Of a DNA stretch of 64,000 nt, positions 33,501 through 43,623 are shown piece after piece. The stretch is from Adiantum capillus-veneris (taxonomy: Eukaryota > Streptophyta > Polypodiopsida > Polypodiales > Pteridaceae). Made by a program: the position numbers and the translations under genes. Numbering within the stretch: the stretch's first letter is position 1; every line of letters begins with the position of its first letter. The notes under the pieces are model-generated. The model saw only the letters and a program-made list of their open reading frames with translations, ran no database searches and was not told where the DNA came from. Location: assembly GCA_014529385.2 (NCBI GenBank), contig CM043971.1, positions 97,804,485-97,868,484 of the forward strand, given 5' to 3'.

Positions 33501-34100
33501 CAGCTCCACATGGCAGTAGTTGCTGCTGGGCACGACTTAAATGTACTGTTAACAACCACTTTCGTCCATGCATATGGAAGGTGTGCATGTACTGTGGATG
33601 GGCAAGCACTTTTTGAAGGGCTTGCCTTGTCTCATCTTGCATCTTGGACAGCATGCATTGTTGGCCTTGCAGGAAAAGGTTGCTCTATAGATAGTATGAT
33701 GTTGTTTGAAGAACTCCGGAATGCAGGTGTCAAGTTGGATGGAAGCATATTCACTTCAGTTTTTGCTGCCTGCAGCCATGCTGGTCTTGTTCTTGAGGGC
33801 ATAGAATTGTTTGCATCTATGACCAGGGATTATGATGTTAATCTGGATGCAACACATTATTGTAATATGGTGGACCTACTGGGGCGGGCAGGGGATTTCA
33901 AGAGGCTAGAGGATCTACTATGGAGAATGCCAATGCAGGCCGATTCATCTATTTGGACGTCTTTGCTTGGTGCTTGTCGCGCACATGGCAACTTGGAACT
34001 TGGAAAAGAGGCATTTTGTCATGCATTGCAGTTTCGACCTGAGGATGGTTCTATGTATGTCATAATGTCAAACCTCTTCTCTGATGGTGTTCGGGAGTAA
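30555..34100 (+). CDS. PLS-class pentatricopeptide repeat protein with truncated E domain
   Basis: Intact 1181-residue ORF without visible introns. PPR proteins bind organelle RNA base by base and direct editing, splicing or stability. The first ~40 residues are rich in Arg and Ser and poor in acid, as expected of a mitochondrial or plastid transit peptide. About nine P-L-S cycles follow, each with a Y-GKCG---EA block, a VVSWNAMLSAYVEQG block and an ALQLYR-M----V-PD block. From the third cycle on, six cycles carry an insert of about 15-25 residues before the ALH-DARK-G block. The C-terminus (WTSLLGACRAHGN, then P-DGSMYVIMSNLF) is an E1 motif, then a stop: no E2 or DYW deaminase domain. The ATG at 30555 is used; a GTG three bases earlier is not a plausible start. 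It is the only apparent host gene here. Confidence 0.9.
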   Translation: MLAGPHAPTRRAAVRGFSNLASLSYSSSGKFHNISSSTIIKSLCEKGHLDEALESLLCTPRNPPLDAYLALLKACITRQSLPITLLVYTHLTLQVSNFQCVLGDYLVVALAKCGAIDDACRTSYTLPRRTVFSWTAVISACVDGGRAQDALKMHVLMKDDGVEPNEFTYASLLKACGILRDLQTGKQLHDDVRKKGFASFYFVGNTLVSMYGKCGAIVDAVEAFISLPQHGVVAWNALLAAYVEQGQGEDTLQLYRTMQELQVDPDPLSLMSALQACGILVEKGGDSPVEAHATRAICQEIVQALHSNARKKGFLTNRYLATTLVCMYGKVGTIEEAENVFMTMRVYTIVSWNAMLLAYIEQGKGKRALQFYRLMLEEKMDPDHHTIATALKACYLVADEEEPSDMEATCLKEFYLEVGKAIYNDAQKKGMASDLFIGTSLLLVYGRCGATFEAERLLGSLPYRNVVSWTAMLSVYLAGGQAAKALQSYGYMIVEGVNPDQQALVLAIQACSALGEKEIVMHVDGEWRRAASLKIGQGLHADARKMGLASSVFVGSSLVNMYGKVGSISEAECVFLTLSQSSVVGWTAMLSAYVEKGRGVKALQLYRHMHEQGVSPDDQALLTALQACGSFIENGEEVYSVKSSALKIVQALHDDIWKMGYASDPFIMSNLLIVYGKCGSITDAENVFSRSLQQNVVSWSAMASCFVQQGDGERALQLYRNMQREQMTPDSLIFAIAIQACRVLRPSMVEEEKSIRSIAVEIVQALHADARRRGFASNPDVGKALVIFYSDFGTIEAAEHAFTALPKDNTASWNAMLSAYVGQGQGEKALQVYAHMQEEGLDSDSASFVLALQACGMLSESKETYFMKGISNTIVSSEIIQALHADAHTKGFTLDAYTGSTILSMYGRCGTITEAEEVFGTLPCRGISSWNAMFSAYINQGLVEKALQLFREMQIEQVTLDEITVVCALQACSETGNLTLCQQLHMAVVAAGHDLNVLLTTTFVHAYGRCACTVDGQALFEGLALSHLASWTACIVGLAGKGCSIDSMMLFEELRNAGVKLDGSIFTSVFAACSHAGLVLEGIELFASMTRDYDVNLDATHYCNMVDLLGRAGDFKRLEDLLWRMPMQADSSIWTSLLGACRAHGNLELGKEAFCHALQFRPEDGSMYVIMSNLFSDGVRE

Positions 34101-35439
34101 GATCTAATTAAAACTGCTTCTTGTGAAGGTCATCTTTAAAAAACACTGAATCATGAGTTCAACACACACAAATTCATGGGACTTGGCTGCAGCAAGAATG
34201 GTGAAAATATGGTGGTCCTCATAAGGTAATAGGCACAAAGAACATATCAGTGGTCTTCTCTTGTTACATGCTTATTGCGACAAAGGCTATATTGGCAATA
34301 TGCTTTCCCCACAAGTTGAGGTCTTGCTTGGATAGGCTACACTTCACCTGACACTGCAGACCATAAAAGCCCGTGGCTAAAAGTTATTTGGTGCCACATA
34401 ATGGTGGTACGTGAGTGAGCATACTGAGGGTATATCCAATCTGTCACAGTACCTCAGCAAAAGATTCTCGTGGTGCACATTGAGAATCTGGAACATGGAT
34501 TGGGAAAAGGAGAAGACTAGCAGATATCGAGGCAACTCATGATATTGCTGTTATGCTAAAGCCTGATGCAGAGCAACGATAAGAACATTCCTGAACTTTT
34601 CATGAGAGGATACAGGTACTTTTCTGAACTATGTTTCTGGCATTCTGCTAGTTCTTTTTCTATGTTTTATGCTAATCAGGTTCGATTTGTTGTGAGGCTC
34701 TCTCCCATTCCTTGGATATCTAAGGCCAGGAAAATCAGTCCAATTGACAGCTATCCCTGCATGGACAATGTTCAAGAAAAAGCGCCCCTTTGATCCTGCC
34801 AGGTGGGTCACAGTTATGGATGAGACCTGTGTGACCATAAGGAGCATTTATTGTGATGATACAGGATGGTCATACTACACATGCCACTTTTCAGGTACGA
34901 TTTTAAACTGCTTCTTTCCATTTCCTCTAATTTCAGAGGCTATAAGCGGTGCTATCTTTGTGATAGACATTGGGCTCTAGGCCTATGAGCCAGCTTGGTT
35001 GGCAAATATCATGGACTGGCTTGGACAGCTGTATTGCAGCAAAGTAGATAGTTCCCAACGGACAACCTTCAGTTGCACAAGTTTGGGGGAGCCAGTGCAT
35101 TCCAGGATAAGGTCAATCAGACACTTGGTAATGTGTCACAGTTTAAGTGAAAGAAAATGATGTTGCAATGCATTGGGGAAGAAGCAAGCTATGGATAGAG
35201 CTATACTTTAATAAAAGAAAGGATTTATTTCTAGAACTGTTCTTACAACCTTATGAGAAAATAATTTATTGCATCCATATCGGTTAACTGTACATAATGT
35301 ACGGGAGTAACTGCTTTTTGATTCATCTTGAGTTGAAAGTTTTTGAGGATAGTGCATTAGAGCTTGCCATTAATGAGTCATAATGGCCCCACACATAGAG
35401 TTGGATATAACATACTATCATCTATCCTCTCTGCAGCTG
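34101..35439. other. Region downstream of the PPR gene
   Basis: Presumed 3' UTR or intergenic DNA. No DYW or E2 sequence was found within the next kilobase. Around 34560-34900 there are splice-like signals (ACAG/GTAC at 34613, a T-rich tract ending ATCAG at 34679, CAG/GTACG at 34894) framing an ORF with FKKKRPFDPARW, which I do not recognise. This could be a gene-fragment relic or a spliced 3' UTR. Confidence 0.35.
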
Positions 35440-35695
35440 ATATCATGCTGCAGAGACCCATGAGAAAGTTCATGTGATGACAGAGGACAGGACCAAGCCC
35501 AGTAGGACACCCCCTATACCAGCCACCTCGAGCTCAACACCCCCCCTCCTTTTTTTAGTGGTTTAGTCTTTACTTCAGTACTTTATTTTTGTATTGCACA
35601 CTTTGACACACCTGATGAATATGTGATGTATTGGTTTCATAGGTCTCTTAGGCCTTTTGTAGACGTTAATAAACATTTCATTTCATTTCATTTCT
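35440..35695 (+). repeat. LINE 3' end with (TTTCA)n tail
   Basis: The sequence CATAGGTC--T--GGCCTTTTG-AGACGTTAAT ending in repeated CATTT matches, in inverse orientation, 36807-36870 and more distantly 57191-57240. It is therefore the 3' end of the same LINE family, here on the plus strand and 5'-truncated. The left boundary is approximate. Confidence 0.55.
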
Positions 35696-36758
35696 ATATG
35701 ACATTCTTGGGTGATTGAGACAAAAATTGAAGTGCACCAGTGAAATGCATGTCAGTGTCAGACGTATGTACAGGAATGCGATGACTTCATCTTGATGGTG
35801 AAGGATCAGATTGATTGGTCAGAGTTTCCCAAGGATTGGAAGATGTCATCCAAGGAGTTGGAAAAGATTGAGTAGTATCAGCCTGGGATCAGCTGAATGC
35901 TTGGATTCATTCCTTTATCTTTTTTTAATTGTATTGGCAGGCACTTGGACACATTAGGAATTTGACAAACGCTCAGGAGATCTTGTTACACTTGGGACAA
36001 GGTTTACAATCAGATGATGCCTACGAAGAGGACTGCTCTTGATGTACAACTACAGACTTTGGACCCTCGGAAGTCATTTTTAAGATGCAGGAGATGTAAC
36101 ATGCCATTCTTCAGATAGGAAAGCTGATCTTTTTGGACGATATGGCGATCCTTCTAGTGACTTGTCAAACCTAGAGTTAAGTGCTTTCTATTGAGCCTTA
36201 CTTACTCAGGAGGATGAGTTATGTAGCTATGCACTTAGAAGGGCCTCTCAGGCTGTGGTTGGATATCATCCAGGACATTAAAGCAAAAGTAAAAACAATT
36301 TGAGGATGATACTTATAGATCTGGTGGATCTGGTGTTTTTTCCAAGTGTGGTGAACCAGACGATATTTGAAGGAATTACCCGAAGAAGGCCGAGTCAACT
36401 GGTGCTACATTGTGTTTAGATTCCAATGAGGCCGTTACTTTCATCTGTGTTTGGGCATTCACACACTTGCTTCATTAACATGCATCTTCATCAAATACAA
36501 AGTTCTTCCCAAAGTTTAAAGGAAAAGTTGAAATTGAATCGGTCCCTCCTATGTTTGACATGCCAATGACTTCTGATTGGAAATCATTGGTCTGTAGAGT
36601 TGATAATGAAAATCTAGGAACGTAGCACTCTAAACCTTGAAACAAGCTCCACAAATTCATGGAAATAGCTGTAGGGATGATGGAATTCTGTAACATGCTT
36701 GGACACGCAAGCGAGAATCAGTAGCAACACATGAATAGAAATTGCAACAACTCAACTT

Positions 36759-36759
<1 letters not shown>
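35696..36759. other. Stop-rich region with a possible gag zinc-knuckle relic
   Basis: No intact ORF. On the plus strand around 36330-36390 the frame reads FSKCGEPDDI, a stop, then RNYPKK, resembling a decayed retroviral-type CCHC knuckle (CGEPGH-A--CPKK). Preceding bases could be a gag relic, but too decayed to assign. Confidence 0.35.

Positions 36760-36803
<44 letters not shown>
36760..36803. repeat. (GA)n microsatellite
   Basis: About 22 dinucleotides, directly beside the LINE tail at 36805. A similar (GA)n lies directly beside the second LINE tail at 57190. Confidence 0.95.
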
Positions 36804-36804
<1 letters not shown>

Positions 36805-36805
<1 letters not shown>

Positions 36806-38011
36806 TGAAATGAAATGAAATGTTATATTAACGTCTTCAAAAGGCCATAGTGACCTATGAGACCAGAAAGTTACAAGGTGGTGGATCTGATACAAAGTCA
36901 GAGTAACGAAAATAACCTAACAACAGTACAAAACAAAGATATATACTATGGGATCCTAGATTGGTCGATGTGAGCTAAGCAAAAAACTAAGCAAAAATGG
37001 GCGGTTTATCACAAAAAATCTAGCATCGGTCGTTGGCGAATCTCATCAATTTCCTCCATGGTTAGTAGTCTGACCGGGCGTTGTGCATGCCTAGCCAGCG
37101 TGCTCCGAATCTTTTGATGTAGCCTCCGTCGGTGCTGTGTAGTCCCTCGCAGTCGTGGGCGCCTGGATTTCCCCAGTTCAATCGCTCGGTCGATCAATGT
37201 GAGACGAGGGGGAGCTCTGCTGTGGGAGTGGCTCTTGCGGCTGTTCCGTGTCTGCTCTGAAGAAGTCTGTGATCCGTCTTTGAGACTGGCTAGCCCTGCC
37301 ATTCATCAGGCTCTCTCTGTGTCTGCGCAGCTCGAGCAAGAACAAACCTAGGCATCTCTGATCTTCGTATCCCATTACTCTTGCGAGTGGTCCAAAACCC
37401 TCTCTGAACAAGCAATGGAAGCGGCCTCGTATCTCGTAGTAGACAGGGCAGCGGCATGTATAATGCAGCTCTGTCTCCGGTTCCATGTCACACAAGGGGC
37501 ATGTCCTGGCCTCTGCTGGTACTCCGCTGTATCTCCCAGTTTCAATCCACAGCTGGTGAGACGATGTGCGTAGTTGGCCAATAGCACATCGTATCCCATG
37601 AGACAAGTGGGTATCCATGTATCTTGGTCTCGTCACCATCTTCGTACTCAAGTCTTGTGCCGGCTGTATCCATGTGCTCTTGGTATCTAGCTGAATCAGA
37701 TCTTCACGTATGAGTCTGGTGATCTCTGTCCGTGTGAGAGATAGGGAGGGTGCATCCAAGGAGTACTGGAGGAAATCTATCCATGCTGAAACCATGTGAC
37801 TGAAACCATGATGTCATCTGCCCATACCAACATGTTGTGTCGCCCTGCAGTGCTAGTTGTCGGGATGACTCCAAGGCTAGCCGAGCGTATTTGTCTCTGG
37901 GGAGGTCCCATACACTGTGTATAAAGGATACTGATCTAGTCAATGCCTCGACCATGAGGGGTGGTCGGCTTGCTTGGCTCGGATAATCTCATGTGGCACT
38001 GAGGCATTAGC
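36805..38011 (-). pseudogene. LINE ORF2 C-terminus and 3' tail (copy 1)
   Basis: Minus-strand 3' end of a non-LTR retrotransposon. Frames 37955-37704 and 37795-37178 carry ARLALESSRQLALQG, then GIRCAIGQLRTSSHQLWIETGRY and the zinc-binding motif CPLCDMEPETELHYTC (C-x2-C ... H-x3-C), the zf-RVT-type tail of plant LINE ORF2. The last part shifts frame near 37200 to 37302-37009 with QHRRRLHQKI and RPVRLL. The 3' tail ends in repeated GAAAT (minus strand ATTTC). The 5' side stops at the family-X LTR at 38012, so RT and endonuclease are absent. Confidence 0.75.
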
Positions 38012-38829
38012 TGTCACGTGCACATCTAACCCTATGTGCATGTGGACAAGCTACTTCAGGTCCAGGGTTCAGGTCAGCTGAGAAAGTGTTATGGCACCTT
38101 TGTGAGCCTGTGCGCAGGCCGTGCATGTCCAAGTACTTAGAGTAGTTGCATATCCTCTGGTTGCACACAACATGATCAGCAGCATAACAATCAGTACCCA
38201 TTATGAGCATTTTACAGTGCATAGAACCCATTTGCCCTATTTATCCATTTTTCATTTATTATTTAATAAGTGACTTTTGTTGAAAAACTGGGTAGGGCAA
38301 TTTTGCTAAGCTACTAAAAATAAAACCTAGCGCTAGCACTTTCTGGTAGAGGAGGCAGCAAAGTTCTAGTGACTTGCAGACTTGCAGTGCACCTTCTCAG
38401 CAAGACCGGCAAGAGACTTAGCATTTTTAGCCACAAGACAACTTGGCGTTTTTGGACATCCTAGATCAGCCAGCGTTTCCAGATTCCAGCACTTGGCGGA
38501 TGCAGATTGCTGATCAGGCTTAGCGTTTTTACACCTTGCAGACTTGTCTAGCGTTTTGCAGTTCCGGCGTCAGATCAGCCCCAGATCACTAGCCTTTTTA
38601 GTTTTCAGCACTTAGCCTCGCAGATCTCACCTACCTGTAGCAGATCCTCATGGTACTGTCAAGTCATCCGGTGTTTTCAGTTTCAGCCCGCTGTCCGTAG
38701 ACTTCGTTTGCAACGCAGCAGATCCTCGCCGTACGATCGAGTCAGCCAGTGTTTCAGTTTCAGTCCTCTGTCCGCAAATTTCAGCATCTGTGTTTTCAAC
38801 GCATCGTCGCCATCGCCGTCCTCGCCGAC
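38012..38829 (+). repeat. Family-X LTR fragment (X1), plus orientation
   Basis: Starts TGTCACGTGCACATCTAACCC, the same start as the family-X LTRs of B, D and F (which lie on the minus strand). Repeated TAGCGTTTT-like motifs follow at 38330-38610. It is cut at 38829 by the left LTR of element H, and its missing end is not found after H. Left flank is LINE sequence, so X1 probably inserted into the LINE. Confidence 0.75.
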
Positions 38830-40113
38830 TGTCACAAACGGGAGCGCACACGAATAATCAACAAGATGAAAATAAATAATCTTTCAACTAAACAAAGTTG
38901 AGGGAGAAGTTCGACACAGTATTTGGGACCAGAAGATGAGTTGGTCCCTCCCCTTAGAGAGAATCCTTTATTAGGGAGAATCTTTTTACAAGCACAAGAA
39001 CCGGAGAAAACCCCTCCGTTTTGAATCTCTGACTCAATGGTCGTTCCTTCCCGTAAGGGAAATCCGAGAGATGAGCTCTCAATCCTTTTTCCGTCTGTAC
39101 TCGGAGTCAAGACTCCGCAGACAATTTCCAAATTCTGTTCCCAGAATTCCCAAGCGTAGGCCGAAGCCTTCTCGCTTCTCTTTCGCGATGAAGACTTGCA
39201 AACACACACACAAACACGCGACAACAATTCGTATGGCGAATCCACGATAGATACCTGTCGCTCTTGCGCGGGAAAAGCGATTTCCGTGCTTCGTAGTCTC
39301 GCGATCTCTTGTGTTATCTGGCAGTAGAGTCTTCTCTTGCTGACGTTGGTAACCTTCTTTCAGTGAGGGCATGTGGTGCTTTTATAGCTCCTTGGCCACG
39401 GCACGAATAGCTGCTCGCGTAGAGATCGCGGCCGTTTTTTTTTTTTTTTTTTTTTTGCGCTGTTCTACCTGAAATAGGGAGAGAGAATTCGCTGGCTGGT
39501 TTTGTTGCCTTATTTTCTAAGTGGTTGCCCTCTTATTAAGTGGGCGGCCGGCATATTTTAAAATTGGTCTGAACCTGCCCAAAAACTCGATAAAACCTTA
39601 TAAGTTAAAAACAATGCCTTTCACAACACTTCCCAGGCGTCCTTGGATGCAACCACATGCACGAATGCAATGCAAACATAGATTCCTCGCGGGAAAGCGT
39701 CTGCTCTTCCCGGAAAACTCGTTAAAGTATTCCGCTTTTTAAGAAAAGCTTCTCAGAACCCATCTTTATTCTTGTGCTTGCGTCTTTACGCGTATTCCTC
39801 TTTCCAGCTCGAGTTTTCTGCCAGACCAACGAGATATTCCCTTTCCAATGCTCCCATCACCCCATCACGTGACGCATCAGGAATATTCGTTTCCCCGTCT
39901 CTCCCACCGAACTAACGGTAAAACCCCTTCGTGATGCTTAATGTCACCCATCATATGACACATCAAAGTTTTCCGTTCCTGATGGCTTTGAATAATTCCA
40001 GTAGATCTACAGTTCCTAACCTTACGGTTCAAGTGCACATCTTTAAATATCCTAATTTCAATAAAAAGAAATTACTCGAGAAATAAGAAAATAAGAAAAT
40101 AGTCTATTTAGCA
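38830..40113 (-). repeat. Element H 3' LTR (left, 1284 bp)
   Basis: Plus-strand ends TGTCACAAACGGG and CTATTTAGCA. Bases to 39873 match the right LTR closely; a 22-base poly-T tract sits near 39436. The last 240 bp are missing from the right copy. Confidence 0.75.
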
Positions 40114-40125
40114 ATATCCCTCTGG
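40114..40125 (-). other. Element H polypurine tract
   Basis: Minus strand CCAGAGGGATAT between the gag-side GTTGAGGACAAC box and the LTR. Placement of the LTR edge depends on this reading. Confidence 0.5.
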
Positions 40126-40242
40126 CTTCTAAACAGTTGTCCTCAACTGTAGTGCTTGTACATATCCTTCCAGAATCTCGGGATAGGATGCTAATTCCTG
40201 CTCGATCATCCACTGAGTATCTAGAGTGAAATCTTTCCAGAC

Positions 40243-41283
40243 TTAAGTGTCCGGTCCTGATAATGGATAGTCTGCTCCAGTTGGAGTTTCTCTTATGTAG
40301 TTACAATATAGGTCCTCAGCAATGATTGCTGACTCCATCATCCTCTGAAGGGTATTATGATGATACACCTTCACGCTCTTTCGAAGCTGGGGTAGGAGAC
40401 CCGCTTCGAATTTTCGCATCTTTTCCTCGTCGGAGATCTTCATGAAAGGAGTAACCTTTAGAAGAACCGACCAATACTTATCAACATAAGTAGTGACTTT
40501 CTCATGTTCCTTCTAGGCAAGCCAGTCCCATTCCTTCTGAATGTCCTTCTCGAAATCAGGTGGAAGAAATTGTTCATAGAATTCAGCTTTGAATTGAGTC
40601 CATGTTCTGGCTTGAGTACCTTCTAGAATTTTGGCTAGCCACCAATTGCTTGCAGTCTCCTTGAGATGCATCCCAACATGACGTAACTTGGATTTTCCAG
40701 TGAAGTTTCCATTGGCAAAAGCAACTTCAAATTGCCTGATGAAAGACAATGCCTTGGAGATATCTCTCCGTCCTGTGTAGTTATCAAACTTCACATCCTT
40801 GTCACCAGATTTGAAAATCCGCATCTTGCGGTGACGTCTGCGGTTATCCCTCTTGAACTGGGGCTTCTCTTTAGTAGCATGTAGGGAAGTAGTAGGAGTT
40901 TTCTTCTTGGGAGAAGATTTAGATACTGTATGAGAAGTAGATGTAGTAGTATAATCAGGAGAGTATGATGGAGAAGAGATAGAGACATCCTTGCTTTCAT
41001 TAAGCAGAGAAAGTTCTTTTTCCTGACCTTTGCTCTTGGAAGGCCGTTTGTCATGATCGGGAGATCCCTTCTGCGTTTCGGCACCTCTTTCCGCACCATC
41101 CACCTGCGGATTACCTCCATTAACAAGATTTTCCTGACACCCATCGGCATCCGTTCCTTGCGGCTTCTTGATTCCGTCCAAAGCCTTTTGGACAGCCGGC
41201 AACGAAATGAGTCGTTGCAATTCCGCGAGTTGGGCTCGCACTTGCTGAAGTTCGTCTTCAGCGGTTCTTCCGTGGCTTGTCAT
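40243..41283 (-). pseudogene. Element H Gag
   Basis: ATG at 41283-41281 opens MTSHGRTAEDELQQVRAQLAEL in pieces, an N-terminal coiled coil. A Ser/Lys-rich linker follows, then the capsid pattern FDNYTGRRDISKALSFIRQFE, LRHVGMHLKETASNWWLAKI, WTQFKAEFYEQFLP and, after a TAG at 40515-40513 (expected CAG), KMRKFEAGLLPQLRKSV. This is a standard gypsy Gag ending before any zinc knuckle. The ORF opens further upstream in the LTR, but the Met used lies after the primer-binding site. Confidence 0.82.
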
Positions 41284-41341
41284 GGTTCTTCCCGTTCCTT
41301 CTCGGAATCGTCCTTCTTTGCAGAGAAAGAGAGGAATCCGA

Positions 41342-41353
41342 GCTCTGATACCA
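41342..41353 (-). other. Element H primer-binding site
   Basis: Minus strand TGGTATCAGAGC, one base after the LTR edge; complementary to initiator-Met tRNA. Confidence 0.85.
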
Positions 41354-41354
41354 C

Positions 41355-42396
41355 TGTCACAAACGGGAGCGCACACGAATAATCAACAAGATGAAAATAA
41401 ATAATCTTTCAACTAAACAAAGTTGAGAGAGAAGTTCGACACAGTATTTGGGACCAGAAGATGGGCTGGTCCCCCCCCTTAAAGAGAATCCTTTATTAGG
41501 GACAATCTTTTTACAAGCACAAGAACCGGAGAAAACCCCTCCGTTCTAAATCTCTGACTCAATGGTCGTTCCTTCCCGTAAGGGAAATCCGAGTGACGAG
41601 CTCTCAATCCTTTTTCCGTCTCTACTCGGAGTCAAGACTCCGCAGACAATTTCCGAATTCCGTTCCCGGAATTCCCAAGCGTAGGCCGAAGCCTTCTCGC
41701 TTCTCCTTTGCGATGAAGTACCTGCAAACACACACACAAACACGCGACAACAATTCGTATGGCGAATCCACAATAGATACCTGTCGCTCTTGCGCGGGAA
41801 AAGCGATTTCCGTGCTTCGTAGTCTTGCGATCTCTTGCGTTATCTGGCAGTAGAGTCTTCTCTTGCTGACGTTGGTAACCTTCTTTCAGTGAGGACATGT
41901 GGTGCTTTTATAGCTCCTTGGCCACAGCACGAATAGATGCTCGCGTAGAGATCGCGGCCGTTTTTTTTTTTTTTTTTTTTGCGCTGTTCTACCCGAAATA
42001 GGGGGAGCGAATTCGTTGGCTGGTTTGTTGCTTTATTTTCTAAGTGGTTGCCCACTTATTAAGCGGGCGGCCGACATATTTTAAAATTGGTCTGAACCTG
42101 CCCAAAAACCCAATAAAACCTTATAAGTTAAAAACAATGCCTTTCACAACACTTCCCAGGCGTCCCTGGATGCAACCACATGCACGAATGCAATGCAAAC
42201 ATAGATTCCTCGCGGGAAAGCGTCTGCTCTTCCCGGAAAACTCGTTAAAATATTCCGCTTTTTAAGAAAAGCTTCTCAGAACCCATCTTTATTCTTGTGC
42301 TTGCGTCTTTACGCGTATTCCTCTTTCCAGCTCGGGTTTCCTGCCAGACCAACGAGATATTCCCTTTCCGATGCTCCCGTCACCCCATCACGTGAC
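41355..42396 (-). repeat. Element H 5' LTR (right), truncated
   Basis: 1042 bp nearly identical to 38830-39873. It ends at CACGTGAC/TCGGC, where copia gag begins, about 240 bp short of the left copy. Confidence 0.85.
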
Positions 42397-42399
42397 TCG

Positions 42400-43038
42400 G
42401 CTACTCAGCCTTCCCTTCCCACCGCCACTCAAGCCCAGATCGACCAGTGTGTGGATCGGGAAATACATGTCTTCACCTTTTTGATGATGAACCTCTCGGA
42501 CCGCATCACGAAGGAAGTTTCCAAAAGAGGAGCTGCACATCCATTGTGGAGAGGGATTCTTGACCAGTTTGAGGAGACCTCGTTTGCCAGACAGATCACA
42601 CTTGAATGGGAGTTGTACAACCTCCAGTTCAAGGATTTCAACTCACTCTATGGGTTGACCCGCTGCATGCGGGAACTCTGGGACAACCTTGTCTCTGCCA
42701 GAGGTGACATCACCTCGGCACGCGTGGCTGGCCTCTTGCTATTCAAGCTTCCCCCACGCTTTGATCCCTACTTTCAGAGTTTGCTCACATCTGGACTTAC
42801 CTCTTTTCCAACCTTGGACAAGATTCTCCCTTCCCTCAAACAGATCGAGGGGCACTCCGCATTTAGAGCTGGAGGTGTTGTTGATGCAAAAGGAGCTTTG
42901 ATAGCTCAAGAAGGCAACAAGAAAGGTGAAGGCAAGAAGAAGAAGAAGAAGAAGAAGAAGGATATCGAATGTTACCACTGTCACAAGAAAGGGCACAGAG
43001 AATGAGAATGCAGAAAGAAGAAGCGAGACGAGGCCAAC
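42400..43038 (+). pseudogene. Copia-2 Gag and zinc knuckle
   Basis: From SATQPSLPTATQAQ (just after the junction) through QFEETSFARQITLEWELYNLQF, LPPRFDPYFQSLL and LPSLKQIEGHSA, the copia capsid pattern. A Lys run (KKKKKKKKK) precedes the knuckle CYHCHKKGHRE, a stop, then CRKKK; the stop (TGA) replaces the Trp usual there. The upstream ORF start in the H LTR is not a real start. Confidence 0.82.
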
Positions 43039-43623
43039 ATGGAAAAACAAATAGGCTCGACTGCAGTTGTAGCCTCTCACGAGACGGCGTGGACCGCTCT
43101 TGTTGCGACAACGGACCATGCTCTTGCTACATCACAGTCAAGTACTTGGGTTGTTGACAGTGGATCCACCACTCACATGACTCCCCAACGGTCACTGTTT
43201 AGCTCTCTCAGGGAGACTCATGGACAGACCGTCACTATGGGTGACAACCATGAGATTCCAGTGTCAGGCACATGCCAAATTACCCTCTTTTTTTCTACCT
43301 CAGACCCGAAGTTCCATTCAGTGGAGGCGCTTTACGTTCCGAACATGGCCTTCAACCTCCTCTCTTTCTCGAGTTTGGACTCTCAAGGAGCTGACATACA
43401 CATTATGAGTGGCAGTGACCATTTTTGATTCTATGACAGGTACTATCCTTGCACGCGGTGAGCATGTTGGTTCCCTATACCGCTTCAGTGCCCTTCTGTC
43501 TCGGACCACGGAGTCTCCTACTCTATGGCATGCACGATTTGGACATATATGCTATCAGCAGCTTCAACAGGCTGTTAGGATCTCTATGGTGGAGGGTTTA
43601 CCAGCGATACGCTCCTCATCAGG
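43039..43623 (+). pseudogene. Copia-2 protease and GAG-pre-integrase region, left piece
   Basis: Protease motif WVVDSGSTTHMTPQRSLF near 43147, then TVTMGDNHEIPVSG and LYVPNMAFNLLS. A stop and frameshift near 43425 follow. The second frame (43409-43623) has SPTLWHARFGHICYQQLQ, the zinc-region start of integrase (H-x-H part). It is cut at 43623 by element B. Confidence 0.85.
43619..43623 (+). repeat. Target-site duplication of element B, left
   Basis: TCAGG, repeated at 47714-47718. Confidence 0.85.

Larger units (their letters stand above)
38830..42396 (-). mobile_element. Element H: gag-only gypsy derivative with long LTRs
   Basis: Left LTR at 38830-40113, internal part 40114-41354, right LTR at 41355-42396 (truncated). 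On the minus strand, a primer-binding site (41353-41342), gag (41283-40243) and then directly the 3' end GTTGAGGACAAC...CCAGAGGGATAT, the chromovirus-like 3' signature. Protease, RT and integrase are missing, so the copy is non-autonomous. The flanks differ (X1 LTR left, copia gag right) and no target duplication is seen. Confidence 0.8.

Noticed and set aside
38648-39372. Minus-strand ORFs over the X1/H boundary and H LTR
   Set aside because: They lie within LTR sequence and cross an insertion junction; the same frames recur in the other H LTR because the DNA is duplicated.
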